Origin: Mesorhizobium sp. M8A.F.Ca.ET.218.01.1.1
GTDB lineage: Bacteria; Pseudomonadota; Alphaproteobacteria; Rhizobiales; Rhizobiaceae
Reading direction: 5' to 3'
DNA length: 64,000 bases
Assembly (NCBI RefSeq): GCF_004791165.1
Contig: NZ_SRUZ01000012.1
Coordinates: forward strand, 62,001 to 126,000
A model generated the notes under the pieces. That model saw nothing but the letters and a program-made list of their open reading frames with translations, did no database searches and was not told where the DNA came from. How positions within the stretch are numbered: the stretch's first letter is position 1; every line of letters begins with the position of its first letter. Below, piece by piece: positions 52,505 to 62,259 of the stretch. Both the position numbers and the translations under genes were made by a program.

Positions 52505-54058
52505 TCAGATTACCGCTTCGATCAGAAACGGCCCCGGGCGAGACAAGGCAGCGTCGAGCAGCGCGTCGAACCGCTCGCAGGTATCCGCACGCGCAGCCTC
52601 CACGCCCATGCCTTTGGCCAGCGAAACCCAGTCCAGCGCCGGATGGTCGAGATCGAGCATGCGCCGCGCATTCTCACCGATCGCGTTCACGCCGACATTC
52701 TTCATCTCGCCATGCAGGATCGCATAGGCGCGGTTGGAAAAGACGATCGTCACCACGTCGAGATGTTCCCGCGCCTGAGTCCACAGGCCCTGCACCGTGT
52801 ACATGCCGCTGCCGTCGGCCTCCAGATTGACCACCTTGCGGCCGGGACAGGCGATCGCCGCACCCGTCGCCAGCGGAATGCCGCCGCCGATCGACCCGCC
52901 CGTGCCCATCATGTAATCGTGGGGCGCGGCAAAGGCCGACAGCGCGAAAAAACGCCGCGCCGAGGTGACGGCCTCGTCGCAGACGATCGCGTCGGCCGGC
53001 AGCTTTCTCGCGACAGACAGTGCAATGGCGTCTTCCGTCAGCGGGCCGTTCGGCGTCGCCTCGTCGGGAAACGCGCTGGCAACCGCCGTCCGTTGCGATG
53101 GCTTGACGCCAAGTTCACCGCGAAGCGCTTCCAGCGCCGCATGCAAGTCCTGGCCGTGGCCGGCGAGCGTCAGCACCTGGCAGTCGTCACGGACAAGCCG
53201 TCCCGGCTTTCCCGGATAGGCAAAGAAGGCGACCGGCTCCTTTCCGCCGACCAGCACCAGAACATCGATATCCCTGAGCGCTGCCGTCGCCGCGTCGACA
53301 GGATAGGGAATGCGCGTCGGCGCGACACGTCCGCGCCCGCGCTGCATCCTGGCGATCAGGACCTCGCTGAACAGCCTGACATCGCAGGCCGCCGAAATCT
53401 GGCCGGCGATCTCGAGCGCATCGGCGCGCGCCGCCCGCCCGCGAACGATCATGCCAACACGGCCGGGCGCGGAGCGGATCGCCGCGGCAACCTTACGCAC
53501 CGCATCCACGTCGACGGCCGGCGGCGGTGAAAGGATAACCTTGCTGGGCGAAACCGCGTCAGCCTCCCCCCAGGCCGCGTCCGCCGGCAGGATCAGCGTC
53601 GTGACGCCCGGCGGCGTCAGCGAGGCGCGAAAGGCCGCCTCCGTGGCCGGCTGGACATCGGCAGGCCCTTCGATGCGGCGCACCCAGTTCGACATCGGCG
53701 CCGCCAGGCCTTCGATATCGCTGGTCAGGGGCGCGTCGAGCGGCAGATGGTATGAGGCATGGTCGCCGACGATGTTGATCATCGGGCTCCTGGCGCGCCT
53801 TGCGTTGTGCATGTTGGCAAGACCGTTGGCCAGCCCCGGCCCGGTATGCAGCAGCGTCGCGGCGGGGCGATCGGTCATGCGCGCATAGCCGTCGGCCGCA
53901 CCGGTCACCACGCCCTCGAACAGGCCAAGCACACAACGCATCCGCGGCTTGCGGTCGAGCGCGGCGACGAAATGCATTTCGGATGTGCCGGGGTTGGCGA
54001 AGCACACCGTCACATCATTGGCCAGCAGCACGTCGCACAGGACATCGGCGCCATTCAT
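52505..54058 (-). CDS. ThDP-dependent acetolactate synthase-like / decarboxylase enzyme
   Basis: A 517-residue thiamine-diphosphate enzyme. The N-terminal activation site is 'NPGTSEMHFVAAL', with the glutamate at 'GLFEGVVTGAADGYARM'. The C-terminal ThDP/Mg motif is 'EADGSGMYTVQGLWTQAREHLDVVTIVFSN'. No regulatory partner gene (ilvN) is adjacent. It resembles the acetolactate-synthase-large-subunit-like group that includes benzaldehyde- or phenylpyruvate-type decarboxylases. The substrate is unclear. It converges on the BolA gene with a 7-bp gap. Confidence 0.85.
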   Translation of the reverse strand: MNGADVLCDVLLANDVTVCFANPGTSEMHFVAALDRKPRMRCVLGLFEGVVTGAADGYARMTDRPAATLLHTGPGLANGLANMHNARRARSPMINIVGDHASYHLPLDAPLTSDIEGLAAPMSNWVRRIEGPADVQPATEAAFRASLTPPGVTTLILPADAAWGEADAVSPSKVILSPPPAVDVDAVRKVAAAIRSAPGRVGMIVRGRAARADALEIAGQISAACDVRLFSEVLIARMQRGRGRVAPTRIPYPVDAATAALRDIDVLVLVGGKEPVAFFAYPGKPGRLVRDDCQVLTLAGHGQDLHAALEALRGELGVKPSQRTAVASAFPDEATPNGPLTEDAIALSVARKLPADAIVCDEAVTSARRFFALSAFAAPHDYMMGTGGSIGGGIPLATGAAIACPGRKVVNLEADGSGMYTVQGLWTQAREHLDVVTIVFSNRAYAILHGEMKNVGVNAIGENARRMLDLDHPALDWVSLAKGMGVEAARADTCERFDALLDAALSRPGPFLIEAVI

Positions 54059-54483
54059 GCAAATTTTCTCCCGTTAACGAGGAGCAATTGCACCCGCGCA
54101 TGTCCGCGCCGCAATATTCCGCCGACGCTTTTGGCATGATCCAGCCACAGAATGGGCAAGTGACAATCGGCTGGGTCAACCGACCGTCTGGCGCGGCCAC
54201 CAGGCTTCGTCGAACTCGAACCGGGTCGCAACTCTCGCCGCCTCAGGCCGCATCAACGCGCTTCAATACCGTGCAGATCACGAAATCAATATCTGCCCCT
54301 TGACGACCTCGTCTGGCCATCACCACCTAAGTATTGGGTAAGCATTTCGGCCAGATGGCTGGCGTCTCGGGTTTCAATGCCAAATGCACGCGCGCTCCTA
54401 ATAAAGGGAACCACCATGCGTTCCGGCAGTTGAATATGTGATGAGCCATTAGGTAGCCAGCACGGCTCTGAGGGCAAAGCACT
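54059..54483. other. Intergenic region upstream of the PrkA operon
   Basis: 425 bp without a supported gene. It carries the stress-type promoter at 54407-54431. A 63-codon minus-strand frame at 54286-54477 has only a TTG start and no family marks and is not called. Confidence 0.6.
54407..54431 (+). promoter_or_regulatory. EcfG (RpoE2)-type general-stress promoter of prkA operon
   Basis: GGAAC at 54407-54411 is followed after exactly 18 bases by TT at 54430-54431, the minimal GGAAC-N18/19-TT consensus of the alphaproteobacterial general stress sigma factor. RNA would start about 45 nt before the prkA ATG. E. coli homologues of this operon are controlled by RpoS, whose role EcfG takes in this class. 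Confidence 0.5.
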
Positions 54484-56433
54484 ATGCGCGACAATCAGTC
54501 CGACGTCTTCGACCTTTTTTCGGAGATTTATGCCAACGCCGCCCAGGAAGAAACCAGCCTCCAGCAGTATCTCCTTGCCTGCCGAGAGGACAAATCAATG
54601 TATGCCTCGGCGCCTGAACGGATGGTCGAGGCGATCGGCGAACCCGACCTGGTCGACACCAGCAAGGACGAACGGCTCGGCCGCATCTTTTCGAACCGCA
54701 CCCTTAAAATCTATCCCTCCTTCTCCGACTTCTACGGCATGGAGGAAACGATCGAGCGTATCGCCGGCTATTTTCGCTATGCCTCCCAGGGACTCGAGGA
54801 GCGCAAGCAAATCCTCTACCTCCTCGGCCCTGTCGGCGGCGGCAAATCCTCCCTGGCCGAACGGCTGAAGAAATTGATGGAACAGCGCCCGATCTACACG
54901 CTGAAGGTCGGCAACCAGATCAGCCCGGTTTTCGAATCGCCACTTGGCCTTTTCAACCCCGATCGCATGGGCGACCTGCTGGAGGATAAATACGGCATAG
55001 CCCGACGCCGGCTGCATGGGCTCATCTCGCCATGGGCGGCCAAGCGACTCGACGAACTGTCCGGCGACATTTCCAAATTCAGCGTGGTCAAGTTGATGCC
55101 TTCCCGGCTGCGCCAGATCGGCATTGCCAAGACAGAGCCTGGCGACGAAAACAATCAGGATGTCTCGGCCCTGGTCGGCAAGGTCGACATCAGACAGCTG
55201 GAAAATTTCAGCCAATCCGACCCGGACGCCTATTCCTACAGCGGCGGACTGAACCGGACCACGCAGGGCCTGCTCGAATTCGTCGAGATGTTCAAGGCAC
55301 CCATCAAGGTCCTGCATCCGTTGCTGACGGCGACCCAGGAAGGCAGCTACAACGGTACCGAGAATTTCGGGGCCTTTCCCTACCAGGGCATCATCATTGC
55401 CCATTCCAACGAATCGGAATGGCAACAGTTCAAAAACAACAAGAACAACGAGGCCTTTCTCGACCGCATCCTCGTGGTCAAGGTACCGTATTGCCTGCGG
55501 ATCACCGAAGAGCGGCAGATCTATGAAAAGCTGCTGCGCGAGAGCGACCTGGCCGCAAGCCCCTGCGCACCTGAAGTGATGGACATTCTCAGCCGATTCA
55601 CGGTCTCGACCCGCCTTGCCGAGCACGATAATTCGCCGCTCTACACCAAGATGCGCGCCTATGACGGTGAGAACCTCAAGGAAGTCGATCCCAAGGCGAA
55701 GTCGGTCCAGGAATATCGCGATGCAGCCGGCGTCGACGAAGGCATGACCGGCGTAAGCACACGCTTCGCCTTCAAGATCTTGTCCCAGACATTCAACTAC
55801 GACACCAAGGAGGTGGCTGCCGATCCCGTGCACCTGATGTACATCCTGGAAGAGGCGATCAAGCGCGAGCAGTTTCCAAAGGAAACGGAAGGCGCCTATC
55901 TCGACTTCATCAAGTCGGAACTGGCAACGCGCTATGCCGAGTTCATCGGCCACGAGATTCAGAAAGCCTATCTGGAATCATACAGCGAATATGGCCAGAA
56001 CCTCTTCGACCGCTACATCGCCTATGCCGATGCCTGGATTGAGGACCAGGACTACAAGGATCCCGACACGGGCCAGATTCTCAATCGCGAGGTATTGGAC
56101 AAGGAATTGTCACAGGTCGAGAAACCGGCCGGCATCGCCAATCCCAAGGACTTCCGCAATGAAGTGGTCAAATTCACGTTGCGTGCCCGGGCGCGAAACC
56201 ACGGCCGCAACCCGTCCTGGACAGGGTATGAGAAACTTCGCGAGGTCATCGAGAAGCGGATGTTCGGCCAGGTCGAAGACCTCTTGCCGGTGATCAGTTT
56301 CGGCTCCAAGCAGGACAGCGTCACGGAAAAGCGGCACAATGAATTCGTGCAGCGCATGGTGGAACGCGGCTACACCGAGCGGCAGGTGCGCCGGCTTGTC
56401 GACTGGTACATGCGGGTGAACAAGGCGGGTTAA
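54484..56433 (+). CDS. prkA: PrkA-type serine protein kinase / AAA ATPase
   Basis: A 649-residue protein homologous to Bacillus PrkA and E. coli YeaG. Residues ~75-400 form the AAA-type domain with Walker A 'GPVGGGKS' at residues 115-122, and a kinase-like C-terminal domain follows ('YAEFIGHEIQKAYLESYSEYGQNLFDRYIAYADAWIED'-type helices). PrkA proteins phosphorylate Ser/Thr targets, and YeaG affects nitrogen-starvation and stress survival. It is the first gene of the prkA-yeaH-spoVR operon, with a 19-bp gap to the next gene. Confidence 0.93.
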   Translation: MRDNQSDVFDLFSEIYANAAQEETSLQQYLLACREDKSMYASAPERMVEAIGEPDLVDTSKDERLGRIFSNRTLKIYPSFSDFYGMEETIERIAGYFRYASQGLEERKQILYLLGPVGGGKSSLAERLKKLMEQRPIYTLKVGNQISPVFESPLGLFNPDRMGDLLEDKYGIARRRLHGLISPWAAKRLDELSGDISKFSVVKLMPSRLRQIGIAKTEPGDENNQDVSALVGKVDIRQLENFSQSDPDAYSYSGGLNRTTQGLLEFVEMFKAPIKVLHPLLTATQEGSYNGTENFGAFPYQGIIIAHSNESEWQQFKNNKNNEAFLDRILVVKVPYCLRITEERQIYEKLLRESDLAASPCAPEVMDILSRFTVSTRLAEHDNSPLYTKMRAYDGENLKEVDPKAKSVQEYRDAAGVDEGMTGVSTRFAFKILSQTFNYDTKEVAADPVHLMYILEEAIKREQFPKETEGAYLDFIKSELATRYAEFIGHEIQKAYLESYSEYGQNLFDRYIAYADAWIEDQDYKDPDTGQILNREVLDKELSQVEKPAGIANPKDFRNEVVKFTLRARARNHGRNPSWTGYEKLREVIEKRMFGQVEDLLPVISFGSKQDSVTEKRHNEFVQRMVERGYTERQVRRLVDWYMRVNKAG

Positions 56434-56452
56434 GAGAGGCCCGAATGGTTCC

Positions 56453-57766
56453 ATGCCTATTTTCATCGACCGCCGCCTGAATCCGAAGGACAAGAGCCTG
56501 GGCAATCGCCAGCGGTTCCTCAGGCGCGCTCGGGAAGAACTCAAGCGAAGCCTGCGCGATCAGATCCGCATCGGCAGGATCGCCGACGTGGATGCCGAGC
56601 ACGCAGTGCCCATGCCCGACAGAGGCACGGGCGAGCCGACCTTCAACAACGCCAGGAACAGCGGCAGGCGCCAGTACATCCTGCCGGGCAACAGGCATTT
56701 CTCTCCTGGAGATTTGATCCCCAAGCCCGGCCAGGGCGGCGGCGCCGGGGCGTCGTCCCCGGGAAACACCGTGTCTGAAGACGACTTTCGTTTTGTGCTG
56801 TCACGCGAAGAGGTGCTCGATCTTTTTTTCGAGGATCTCGAACTCCCGGATATGGTCAAGCTCAACCTCAAGGAAATCCTTGCCTTCAAGCCGCGCCGGG
56901 CTGGCTTCGCCGCTACCGGCTCACCCACCAACATCAATGTTGGGCGCACGATGCGTAACAGTCATGGCCGGCGTATTGCGCTGAGGCGCCCCAAGCAGGG
57001 CGAGCTGGACGCGATCCTCGAGGAGATCGCCATGCTCGAGTTGGTGCAATCCAGCGCGGCAACGCGCCAGCGCATTGCGGCATTGCGCGAGGAGCTGGAC
57101 CGATTGGAGCGGCGGCGCAGGCGAATTGCCTATGTCGATCCTGTCGACATTCGATTCAACCGCTTCGATCCCCAGCCCGTGCCGAACGCCAATGCCGTCA
57201 TGTTCTGTCTGATGGATGTGTCCGGGTCCATGGGTGAGCGCGAAAAGGATTTGGCCAAGCGCTTCTTCGTGCTGCTGCACCTGTTTTTGAAACGGCGTTA
57301 TGACCGGATCGAAATCGTCTTCATTCGCCATACCCACGAGGCGCAGGAGGTTGACGAGGAGACATTCTTCAATTGCACCCAAAGCGGCGGTACCGTCGTT
57401 TCCACCGCGCTCGAGGAAATGCATCGCATCATCGAGCAGCGATATCCGGCCAGCCAGTGGAACATCTATGCCGCCCAGGCCTCGGACGGAGACAATTCCA
57501 TCACCGATTCCGAGCGCTGCATAGCCCTGCTCGACGGCAAGCTCATGCGGCTGTGCCAGTATTTTGCCTATGTCGAGATCATCGACGAGCGCGAAGCCCA
57601 TATATTCGGCACGACCGAGAACGGGACATCGCTATGGCGTGCCTATAGCGCGATCGACCTGAAATGGCCGAACTTCCAGATGAGCCGCATCGCCACGCCC
57701 GCCGATATCTACCCGGTCTTTCGCCAGCTCTTCGGCAGACAGCCGACTCTCCTTAAGAGAGCGTGA
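56453..57766 (+). CDS. YeaH/YhbH (DUF444) family protein with VWA domain
   Basis: A 437-residue protein. The N terminus 'MPIFIDRRLNPKDKSLGNRQRFLRRAREELK' is the DUF444 mark, a Gly/Ser-rich disordered section follows (~100-110), and the C half is VWA-like with MIDAS 'MFCLMDVSGSMGE'. A glutamate/arginine-rich helix lies between. It is the fixed partner of PrkA; its precise job is unknown. It starts 19 bp after prkA; the next gene follows directly. Confidence 0.93.
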   Translation: MPIFIDRRLNPKDKSLGNRQRFLRRAREELKRSLRDQIRIGRIADVDAEHAVPMPDRGTGEPTFNNARNSGRRQYILPGNRHFSPGDLIPKPGQGGGAGASSPGNTVSEDDFRFVLSREEVLDLFFEDLELPDMVKLNLKEILAFKPRRAGFAATGSPTNINVGRTMRNSHGRRIALRRPKQGELDAILEEIAMLELVQSSAATRQRIAALREELDRLERRRRRIAYVDPVDIRFNRFDPQPVPNANAVMFCLMDVSGSMGEREKDLAKRFFVLLHLFLKRRYDRIEIVFIRHTHEAQEVDEETFFNCTQSGGTVVSTALEEMHRIIEQRYPASQWNIYAAQASDGDNSITDSERCIALLDGKLMRLCQYFAYVEIIDEREAHIFGTTENGTSLWRAYSAIDLKWPNFQMSRIATPADIYPVFRQLFGRQPTLLKRA

Positions 57767-57774
57767 GGGAGCTG

Positions 57775-59316
57775 ATGGCCACACAAGCCGCTAATTCCGA
57801 ACTGCTTTTTTCCGGATCCGACTGGGATTTTACGAAATTGTCGCGGGTCTATGATGCGATCGAGGCGATCGCGGTCGAAGAGCTCCATCTCGATATCTAT
57901 CCCGTGCAGATGGAGATCATCTCCTCCCAGCAGATGCTCGACGCCTACTCGTCAGTCGGTATGCCGCTGATGTACCGACATTGGTCTTTCGGCAAACACT
58001 TCCTCCACCAGGATCTGCTCTATCGCAAAGGCGGACGCGGGCTTGCCTATGAACTGGTCATCAATTCCAATCCCTGCATCGTCTATCTGATGGAGGAGAA
58101 CACCATGGCCCTGCAGGCCTTGGTGACGGCCCACGCCGCGCTCGGGCACAACCATTTCTTCAAGAATAACCATCTGTTCAAGCAGTGGACGGACGCTGGG
58201 GCGATCCTCGGCTACCTGGACTTCGCCAAGAGCTACATTGTCCGTTGCGAGGAGCGGCACGGTCTCGCTGCCGTCGAGGCCGTTCTCGATTCCGCCCACG
58301 CGCTGATGGAACAGGGCGTGTTCCGCTATCAGCGGCCGCCGAAGCTGTCGTCGGAGCGACTGCGCGAAGGGCTTCGCGAGCGTCTCGAATACGAAGAGCG
58401 CTCCTATAACGATCTGTGGCGCACACTGCCGCATTCGCAGCAAAGGGCCGACGTCAAGGTCCAGGACCCGGAGTGGAAGAAATCGCTCAACCTGCCCGAA
58501 GAAAACCTCCTTTATTTCCTGGAAAAGAACAGTCCGGTCCTGGAGCCCTGGCAGCGCGAGATCATCAGGATCGTTCGCGTCATAGCGCAATATTTTTATC
58601 CGCAACGGCAAACACAGGTGATGAACGAGGGCTGCGCCACCTTCGTGCACTACACCGTGATGAACACGCTGTTCGACCGCGGCCGGATCAGCGAGGGCGC
58701 CATGCTCGAAATCCTGCGCAATCATTCCAACGTGGTCTTCCAGCCGGCGTTCGATGATCCGCGTTTTTCGGGCATCAATCCATACGCTCTCGGCCTCGAC
58801 ATGATGCAGGACATCAGGCGCATTTCGACCAAGCCGACGGCCGAGGATCGAGACTGGTTTCCCGACATCGCCGGCCACGGCAACTGGCGCGAGGTCCTCC
58901 TCGACGCCTGGGCAGACCACCGCGACGAGTCCTTTATCCGCCAGTACCTCAGCCCGGCCTTGATCCGGAAATGGCGGTTTTTTGTGCTCGGCGACGCTGC
59001 CGACCAGCCGCATTGTGAGGTCGCCTCGATCCACAACGAGCGCGGCTATGAAAAGATACGCGCCGCGCTCGCTCACAACTACGACGTCGGCGCGAACCGA
59101 CCGGACATCCAGGTGGTGGATGTCGATCTGCTCGGCGATCGGCATTTGCGACTGCAGCACAAGGTGAAACAGGGCATCCTTCTTGAGGACACCAGCCGCG
59201 ACGCCACGCTTCGTCACATCCGGAGGCTTTGGGGCTATGAGGTCAGCCTGGCCGCCGTCGACGCTGAGACGGGCCTGACGGTCCATGAACGGTCGACGAG
59301 CCAGATCGCGGAATGA
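57775..59316 (+). CDS. SpoVR-family protein
   Basis: A 513-residue protein of the SpoVR/YcgB family. The marks 'VQMEIISSQQMLDAYSSVGMPLMYRHWSFGK' and 'NHFFKNNHLFKQWTDA', and 'VMNEGCATFVHYTVMNTLFDRG' (conserved His/Cys block) are present. In Bacillus SpoVR is needed for the spore cortex; in non-spore-formers it is always beside prkA and yeaH. I choose ATG 57775, which has GAGG at good distance; GTG 57763 would overlap the previous stop by 4 bp and is possible. Confidence 0.92.
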   Translation: MATQAANSELLFSGSDWDFTKLSRVYDAIEAIAVEELHLDIYPVQMEIISSQQMLDAYSSVGMPLMYRHWSFGKHFLHQDLLYRKGGRGLAYELVINSNPCIVYLMEENTMALQALVTAHAALGHNHFFKNNHLFKQWTDAGAILGYLDFAKSYIVRCEERHGLAAVEAVLDSAHALMEQGVFRYQRPPKLSSERLREGLRERLEYEERSYNDLWRTLPHSQQRADVKVQDPEWKKSLNLPEENLLYFLEKNSPVLEPWQREIIRIVRVIAQYFYPQRQTQVMNEGCATFVHYTVMNTLFDRGRISEGAMLEILRNHSNVVFQPAFDDPRFSGINPYALGLDMMQDIRRISTKPTAEDRDWFPDIAGHGNWREVLLDAWADHRDESFIRQYLSPALIRKWRFFVLGDAADQPHCEVASIHNERGYEKIRAALAHNYDVGANRPDIQVVDVDLLGDRHLRLQHKVKQGILLEDTSRDATLRHIRRLWGYEVSLAAVDAETGLTVHERSTSQIAE

Positions 59317-59411
59317 GGCTTGGTTGTTGCACCGATGCCGTGGCTCAGGCCCGGCGCATATCGATCAAAAAGTGCGCAGCGGCCTTGGGGCAACTAGCAT
59401 AAAGACAGGCT

Positions 59412-60302
59412 TCAGGCGTCGCCGGCCGGCCGGATCCTGACCCTGGCAATGCGGTTCTTGTCGCGCTTCATCACGACGAAGCGCTTGCCGTGGAACGTAA
59501 AAGCCTGCTTCTCCTCGGGGATCGATTGCGCCTCGTGGATGACGAGGCCGGCAATGGTGGTCGCCTCCTCGTCGGGCAGGTTCCAGTCGAGCGCCCGGTT
59601 GAGGTCGCGGATCGGCACCGTGCCATCGACCACGATGGAGCCGTCTGCCTCCTGCTTGACGCCCTGGATGTCGACATCGTGCTCGTCAGCGATCTCGCCG
59701 ACGATCTCCTCGATGATGTCCTCCAGCGTCACCAGCCCCTCGACCTCGCCATATTCGTCGACGACGACGGCGAAATGCGCCTTGCGGCGCAGGAAGGCGT
59801 TGAGCTGTTCCTGCAAGGTCGTGGTGTCGGGCACGAACCAGGGTTTTGAGGCGATCTTCATCACGTCGATTTGCGAGAAATCGTTGCCGACTTCGTTCAG
59901 CGCGCGCAGCAGATCCTTGGCGTGCAGCACGCCGACGATGTTGTCGAGCGAGCCTTTCCAGAGCGGCATGCGGGTGTGCGGGCTCTGCAGGATCTCGCGC
60001 ACCACCGCTTCCGGCGCATTGTCGGCGTTGACCGAGCGCATATTCGTGCGGTGGACCATGACGTCGGAAACTTCGAGCTCTTCGAGGTCGAACAGGCCGC
60101 CGATGCGGTCGCGGTCCTCGCGCACCACCTGCCCGTCACGGCGGAAATCGTCGACCGCGCCGCGCAATTCGTCCTGGCTCGAGCGCTGCGGCTCGATGCG
60201 CGACAGTTCATAGCCGAACATGGCGAGGAGACGCTTGCGCACGGCAACGACCAGCAGGACGATGATGGCAAGGACGGCGACGACGGTCCAGCCATTGTCC
60301 AT
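59412..60302 (-). CDS. CorC/HlyC-like CBS-domain protein lacking the DUF21 membrane domain
   Basis: A 296-residue protein. A single N-terminal span ('VVAVLAIIVLLVVAV') is followed at once by the paired-CBS region ('RGAVDDFRR', 'LEVSDVMVHRTNMRSV', 'SPHTRMPLWKGSLDNIVGVLHAKDLL', 'FAVVVDEYGEVEGLVTLEDI') and the C-terminal CorC_HlyC domain. The ~180-residue DUF21 transmembrane domain of full-length relatives is missing. The aroB stop lies 1 bp upstream of the start, so there is no room for it. The loss looks like an internal deletion, or this is a naturally short form. Confidence 0.8.
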   Translation of the reverse strand: MDNGWTVVAVLAIIVLLVVAVRKRLLAMFGYELSRIEPQRSSQDELRGAVDDFRRDGQVVREDRDRIGGLFDLEELEVSDVMVHRTNMRSVNADNAPEAVVREILQSPHTRMPLWKGSLDNIVGVLHAKDLLRALNEVGNDFSQIDVMKIASKPWFVPDTTTLQEQLNAFLRRKAHFAVVVDEYGEVEGLVTLEDIIEEIVGEIADEHDVDIQGVKQEADGSIVVDGTVPIRDLNRALDWNLPDEEATTIAGLVIHEAQSIPEEKQAFTFHGKRFVVMKRDKNRIARVRIRPAGDA

Positions 60303-60303
60303 C

Positions 60304-61440
60304 TCAGCCGGCTTTCCGGCTGGCTGGATGGCTTTCCCTGAGGAACGACAGCACTTCCGAGGCCGGTACATCCTTGGCGATGAAGGCCTGGCCGATGCCG
60401 CGCGTCAGAATGAAGGTCAGCGCGCCGCGCGACACCTTCTTGTCCTGCGTGATGAATGAAAGCAGGGTATCCGCATCGGGCAAATCGCCCGGGATATCGG
60501 CCATCCGCCACGGCAGCCCGACGGCACGCAGATGCGCCTCGACGCGGGCCGCATCGTCGGGGCTGGCGAGATTGAGCCGCGACGAGAACCGGTGCGCCAG
60601 CGCCATGCCGATGGCGACCCCCTCGCCATGGACAAGCCGAGCGCCGTCATACTGCGTGGCGGCTTCGAGCGCGTGTCCGAAGGTGTGGCCGAGATTGAGC
60701 AGGGCGCGGTCGCCCGTTTCGAACTCGTCGCGGGCAACGACGTCGGCCTTGGCGCGGCAGGCCTCGGCAATGGCCTCGGCCCGCTCCGGTCCGCCGGCGA
60801 ACACCTTTTCCCAGTTCGCTTCCAGCCAGGCGAAGAATTCCGGCCGGTCGATCAGCCCGTATTTGGCAAGCTCGGCATAGCCGGCGCGGAATTCGCGGAT
60901 CGGCAGCGTGTCGAGCACTTCGGTGTCGGCCAGCACCAGCCTGGGCTGGAGGAAGACGCCGACGAGGTTCTTGCCGCGCGGGCTGTTGATGCCGGTCTTG
61001 CCGCCGACCGAGGAATCGACCTGCGCCAGCAGCGAGGTCGGAACCTGCACGAAATTCATGCCGCGCCGCACGATGCCGGCGGCAAAACCGGTGAGATCGC
61101 CTATGACGCCGCCGCCAAGCGCGATGACGACGTCGCCGCGCTCCAGCCTGGCGGCCAGGACGCCATCGACCACCTCTTCGAGATGGGCAAAGCTCTTGGT
61201 CTTCTCGCCGGGCGGCATCGTGATGACGGTGGGCTGGATGCCACCCTTCTCGAGCCCGGCCTTCAGCGTATCGAGATGCGCCGCGGCGACGTTCTCGTCG
61301 GTTACGACGGCGGCGCGTGTGCCCGGCAGCCGGCGCGAAATCTCAGCACCGGCGCGCGACAGCAGGCCGGCGCCGATCAATATGTCGTAGGCCCGGTCAC
61401 CGAGACCGACTTCGACGATGACAGGGTGATCCGCGCTCAT
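60304..61440 (-). CDS. aroB: 3-Dehydroquinate synthase
   Basis: A 378-residue NAD-dependent enzyme. 'ALGGGVIGDLTGFAAGIVRRGMNFVQVPTSLLAQVDSSVGGKTGIN' and 'GHTFGHALE' (metal-binding His) identify AroB. It makes 3-dehydroquinate, the second shikimate-pathway step. ATG 61440 overlaps the aroK stop by 4 bp (ATGA), so the aroK-aroB pair is coupled. The CorC-like gene follows after 1 bp. Confidence 0.95.
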   Translation of the reverse strand: MSADHPVIVEVGLGDRAYDILIGAGLLSRAGAEISRRLPGTRAAVVTDENVAAAHLDTLKAGLEKGGIQPTVITMPPGEKTKSFAHLEEVVDGVLAARLERGDVVIALGGGVIGDLTGFAAGIVRRGMNFVQVPTSLLAQVDSSVGGKTGINSPRGKNLVGVFLQPRLVLADTEVLDTLPIREFRAGYAELAKYGLIDRPEFFAWLEANWEKVFAGGPERAEAIAEACRAKADVVARDEFETGDRALLNLGHTFGHALEAATQYDGARLVHGEGVAIGMALAHRFSSRLNLASPDDAARVEAHLRAVGLPWRMADIPGDLPDADTLLSFITQDKKVSRGALTFILTRGIGQAFIAKDVPASEVLSFLRESHPASRKAG

Positions 61441-62048
61441 GATTCGACCTCGCCCGTCGCTTCTATCGTATCGATGCCGAAATGCCGGCAAAGCGCCTCA
61501 AGCACCTCGGCGGCGATGATCTCCTTGCGGTCGTCGCGGGTCGGCACGGTGACGTCGGAAGTGGCATAGACCGGATAGCGTTCCCCGATCAGCCGCTCCA
61601 GCACGGCGCGGGGATCGGCGCTTTTCAAAAGCGGCCGGTTCTGCTTCTTGGAAACGCGGTCCATCAGAAGGTCGAGCTCGGCCTTCAGCCACACCGAGAC
61701 CCCGTGCGCGGCGATGGCCTCGCGCGTCTGCGCATTCATGAAGGCGCCGCCGCCGGTCGACAGAACCTGCGGACCGTTTTCAAGCACGCGCAGGATGACA
61801 CGCTGCTCCAGGGCCCTGAACTCGGTTTCGCCATAGCGCTCGAACAGCTCCGGAACGGTCATCCGCGACACGCTCTCGATCTCCTGGTCGCTGTCGATGA
61901 AGGGCAGCGAAAGCATTGTCGACACCTTGCGGCCGATCGCCGTCTTGCCGGCGCCCATCAGGCCGACAAAGACAATGGACCGGCCGCCCAGCCGGCCAAG
62001 CAGCGCGGCATGGGTCTCGCCTGGAGGATTTGCCTGTAGCGCGTTCAT
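61437..62048 (-). CDS. aroK: Shikimate kinase
   Basis: A 203-residue P-loop kinase. Walker A is 'FVGLMGAGKTAIGRKV', the shikimate-binding DxD is 'FIDSDQEIE' and the 'GGGA' loop is in 'VLSTGGGAFM'. The lid is 'KKQNRPLL'. It phosphorylates shikimate. ATG 62048 ('MNALQANPPG') gives the usual length; ATG 62087 adds 13 residues and is an alternative. It is translationally coupled to aroB. Confidence 0.92.
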   Translation of the reverse strand: MNALQANPPGETHAALLGRLGGRSIVFVGLMGAGKTAIGRKVSTMLSLPFIDSDQEIESVSRMTVPELFERYGETEFRALEQRVILRVLENGPQVLSTGGGAFMNAQTREAIAAHGVSVWLKAELDLLMDRVSKKQNRPLLKSADPRAVLERLIGERYPVYATSDVTVPTRDDRKEIIAAEVLEALCRHFGIDTIEATGEVES

Positions 62049-62259
62049 CAGCTGTTTCTTGGGCCCTCTTTGCCGGCGTATCGACATGAAAAGCCGGTTT
62101 GCGTCAAGCGTGCCGAGTGCCGTGGGCTCGATATGGACAGAGGGACGCTCGCATCGGAAGTTGCCAACACGCCCCCGCTTCCTCCTTGAATTGGTCGGAT
62201 TGGCGTCCCATAAGGGCACAGGGTTTGGAAACGCAGAACAAAAAGACGGGCGAGAATTG

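Noticed and set aside
54286..54477. 63-codon minus-strand frame before prkA
   Set aside because: Only a TTG start, no ribosome site, no known motif, and it covers the likely prkA promoter.
54484..59316. PrkA-YeaH-SpoVR as a phage-defence island
   Set aside because: The module is a conserved core stress operon in many bacteria; there are no mobile-element signs or defence domains around it.
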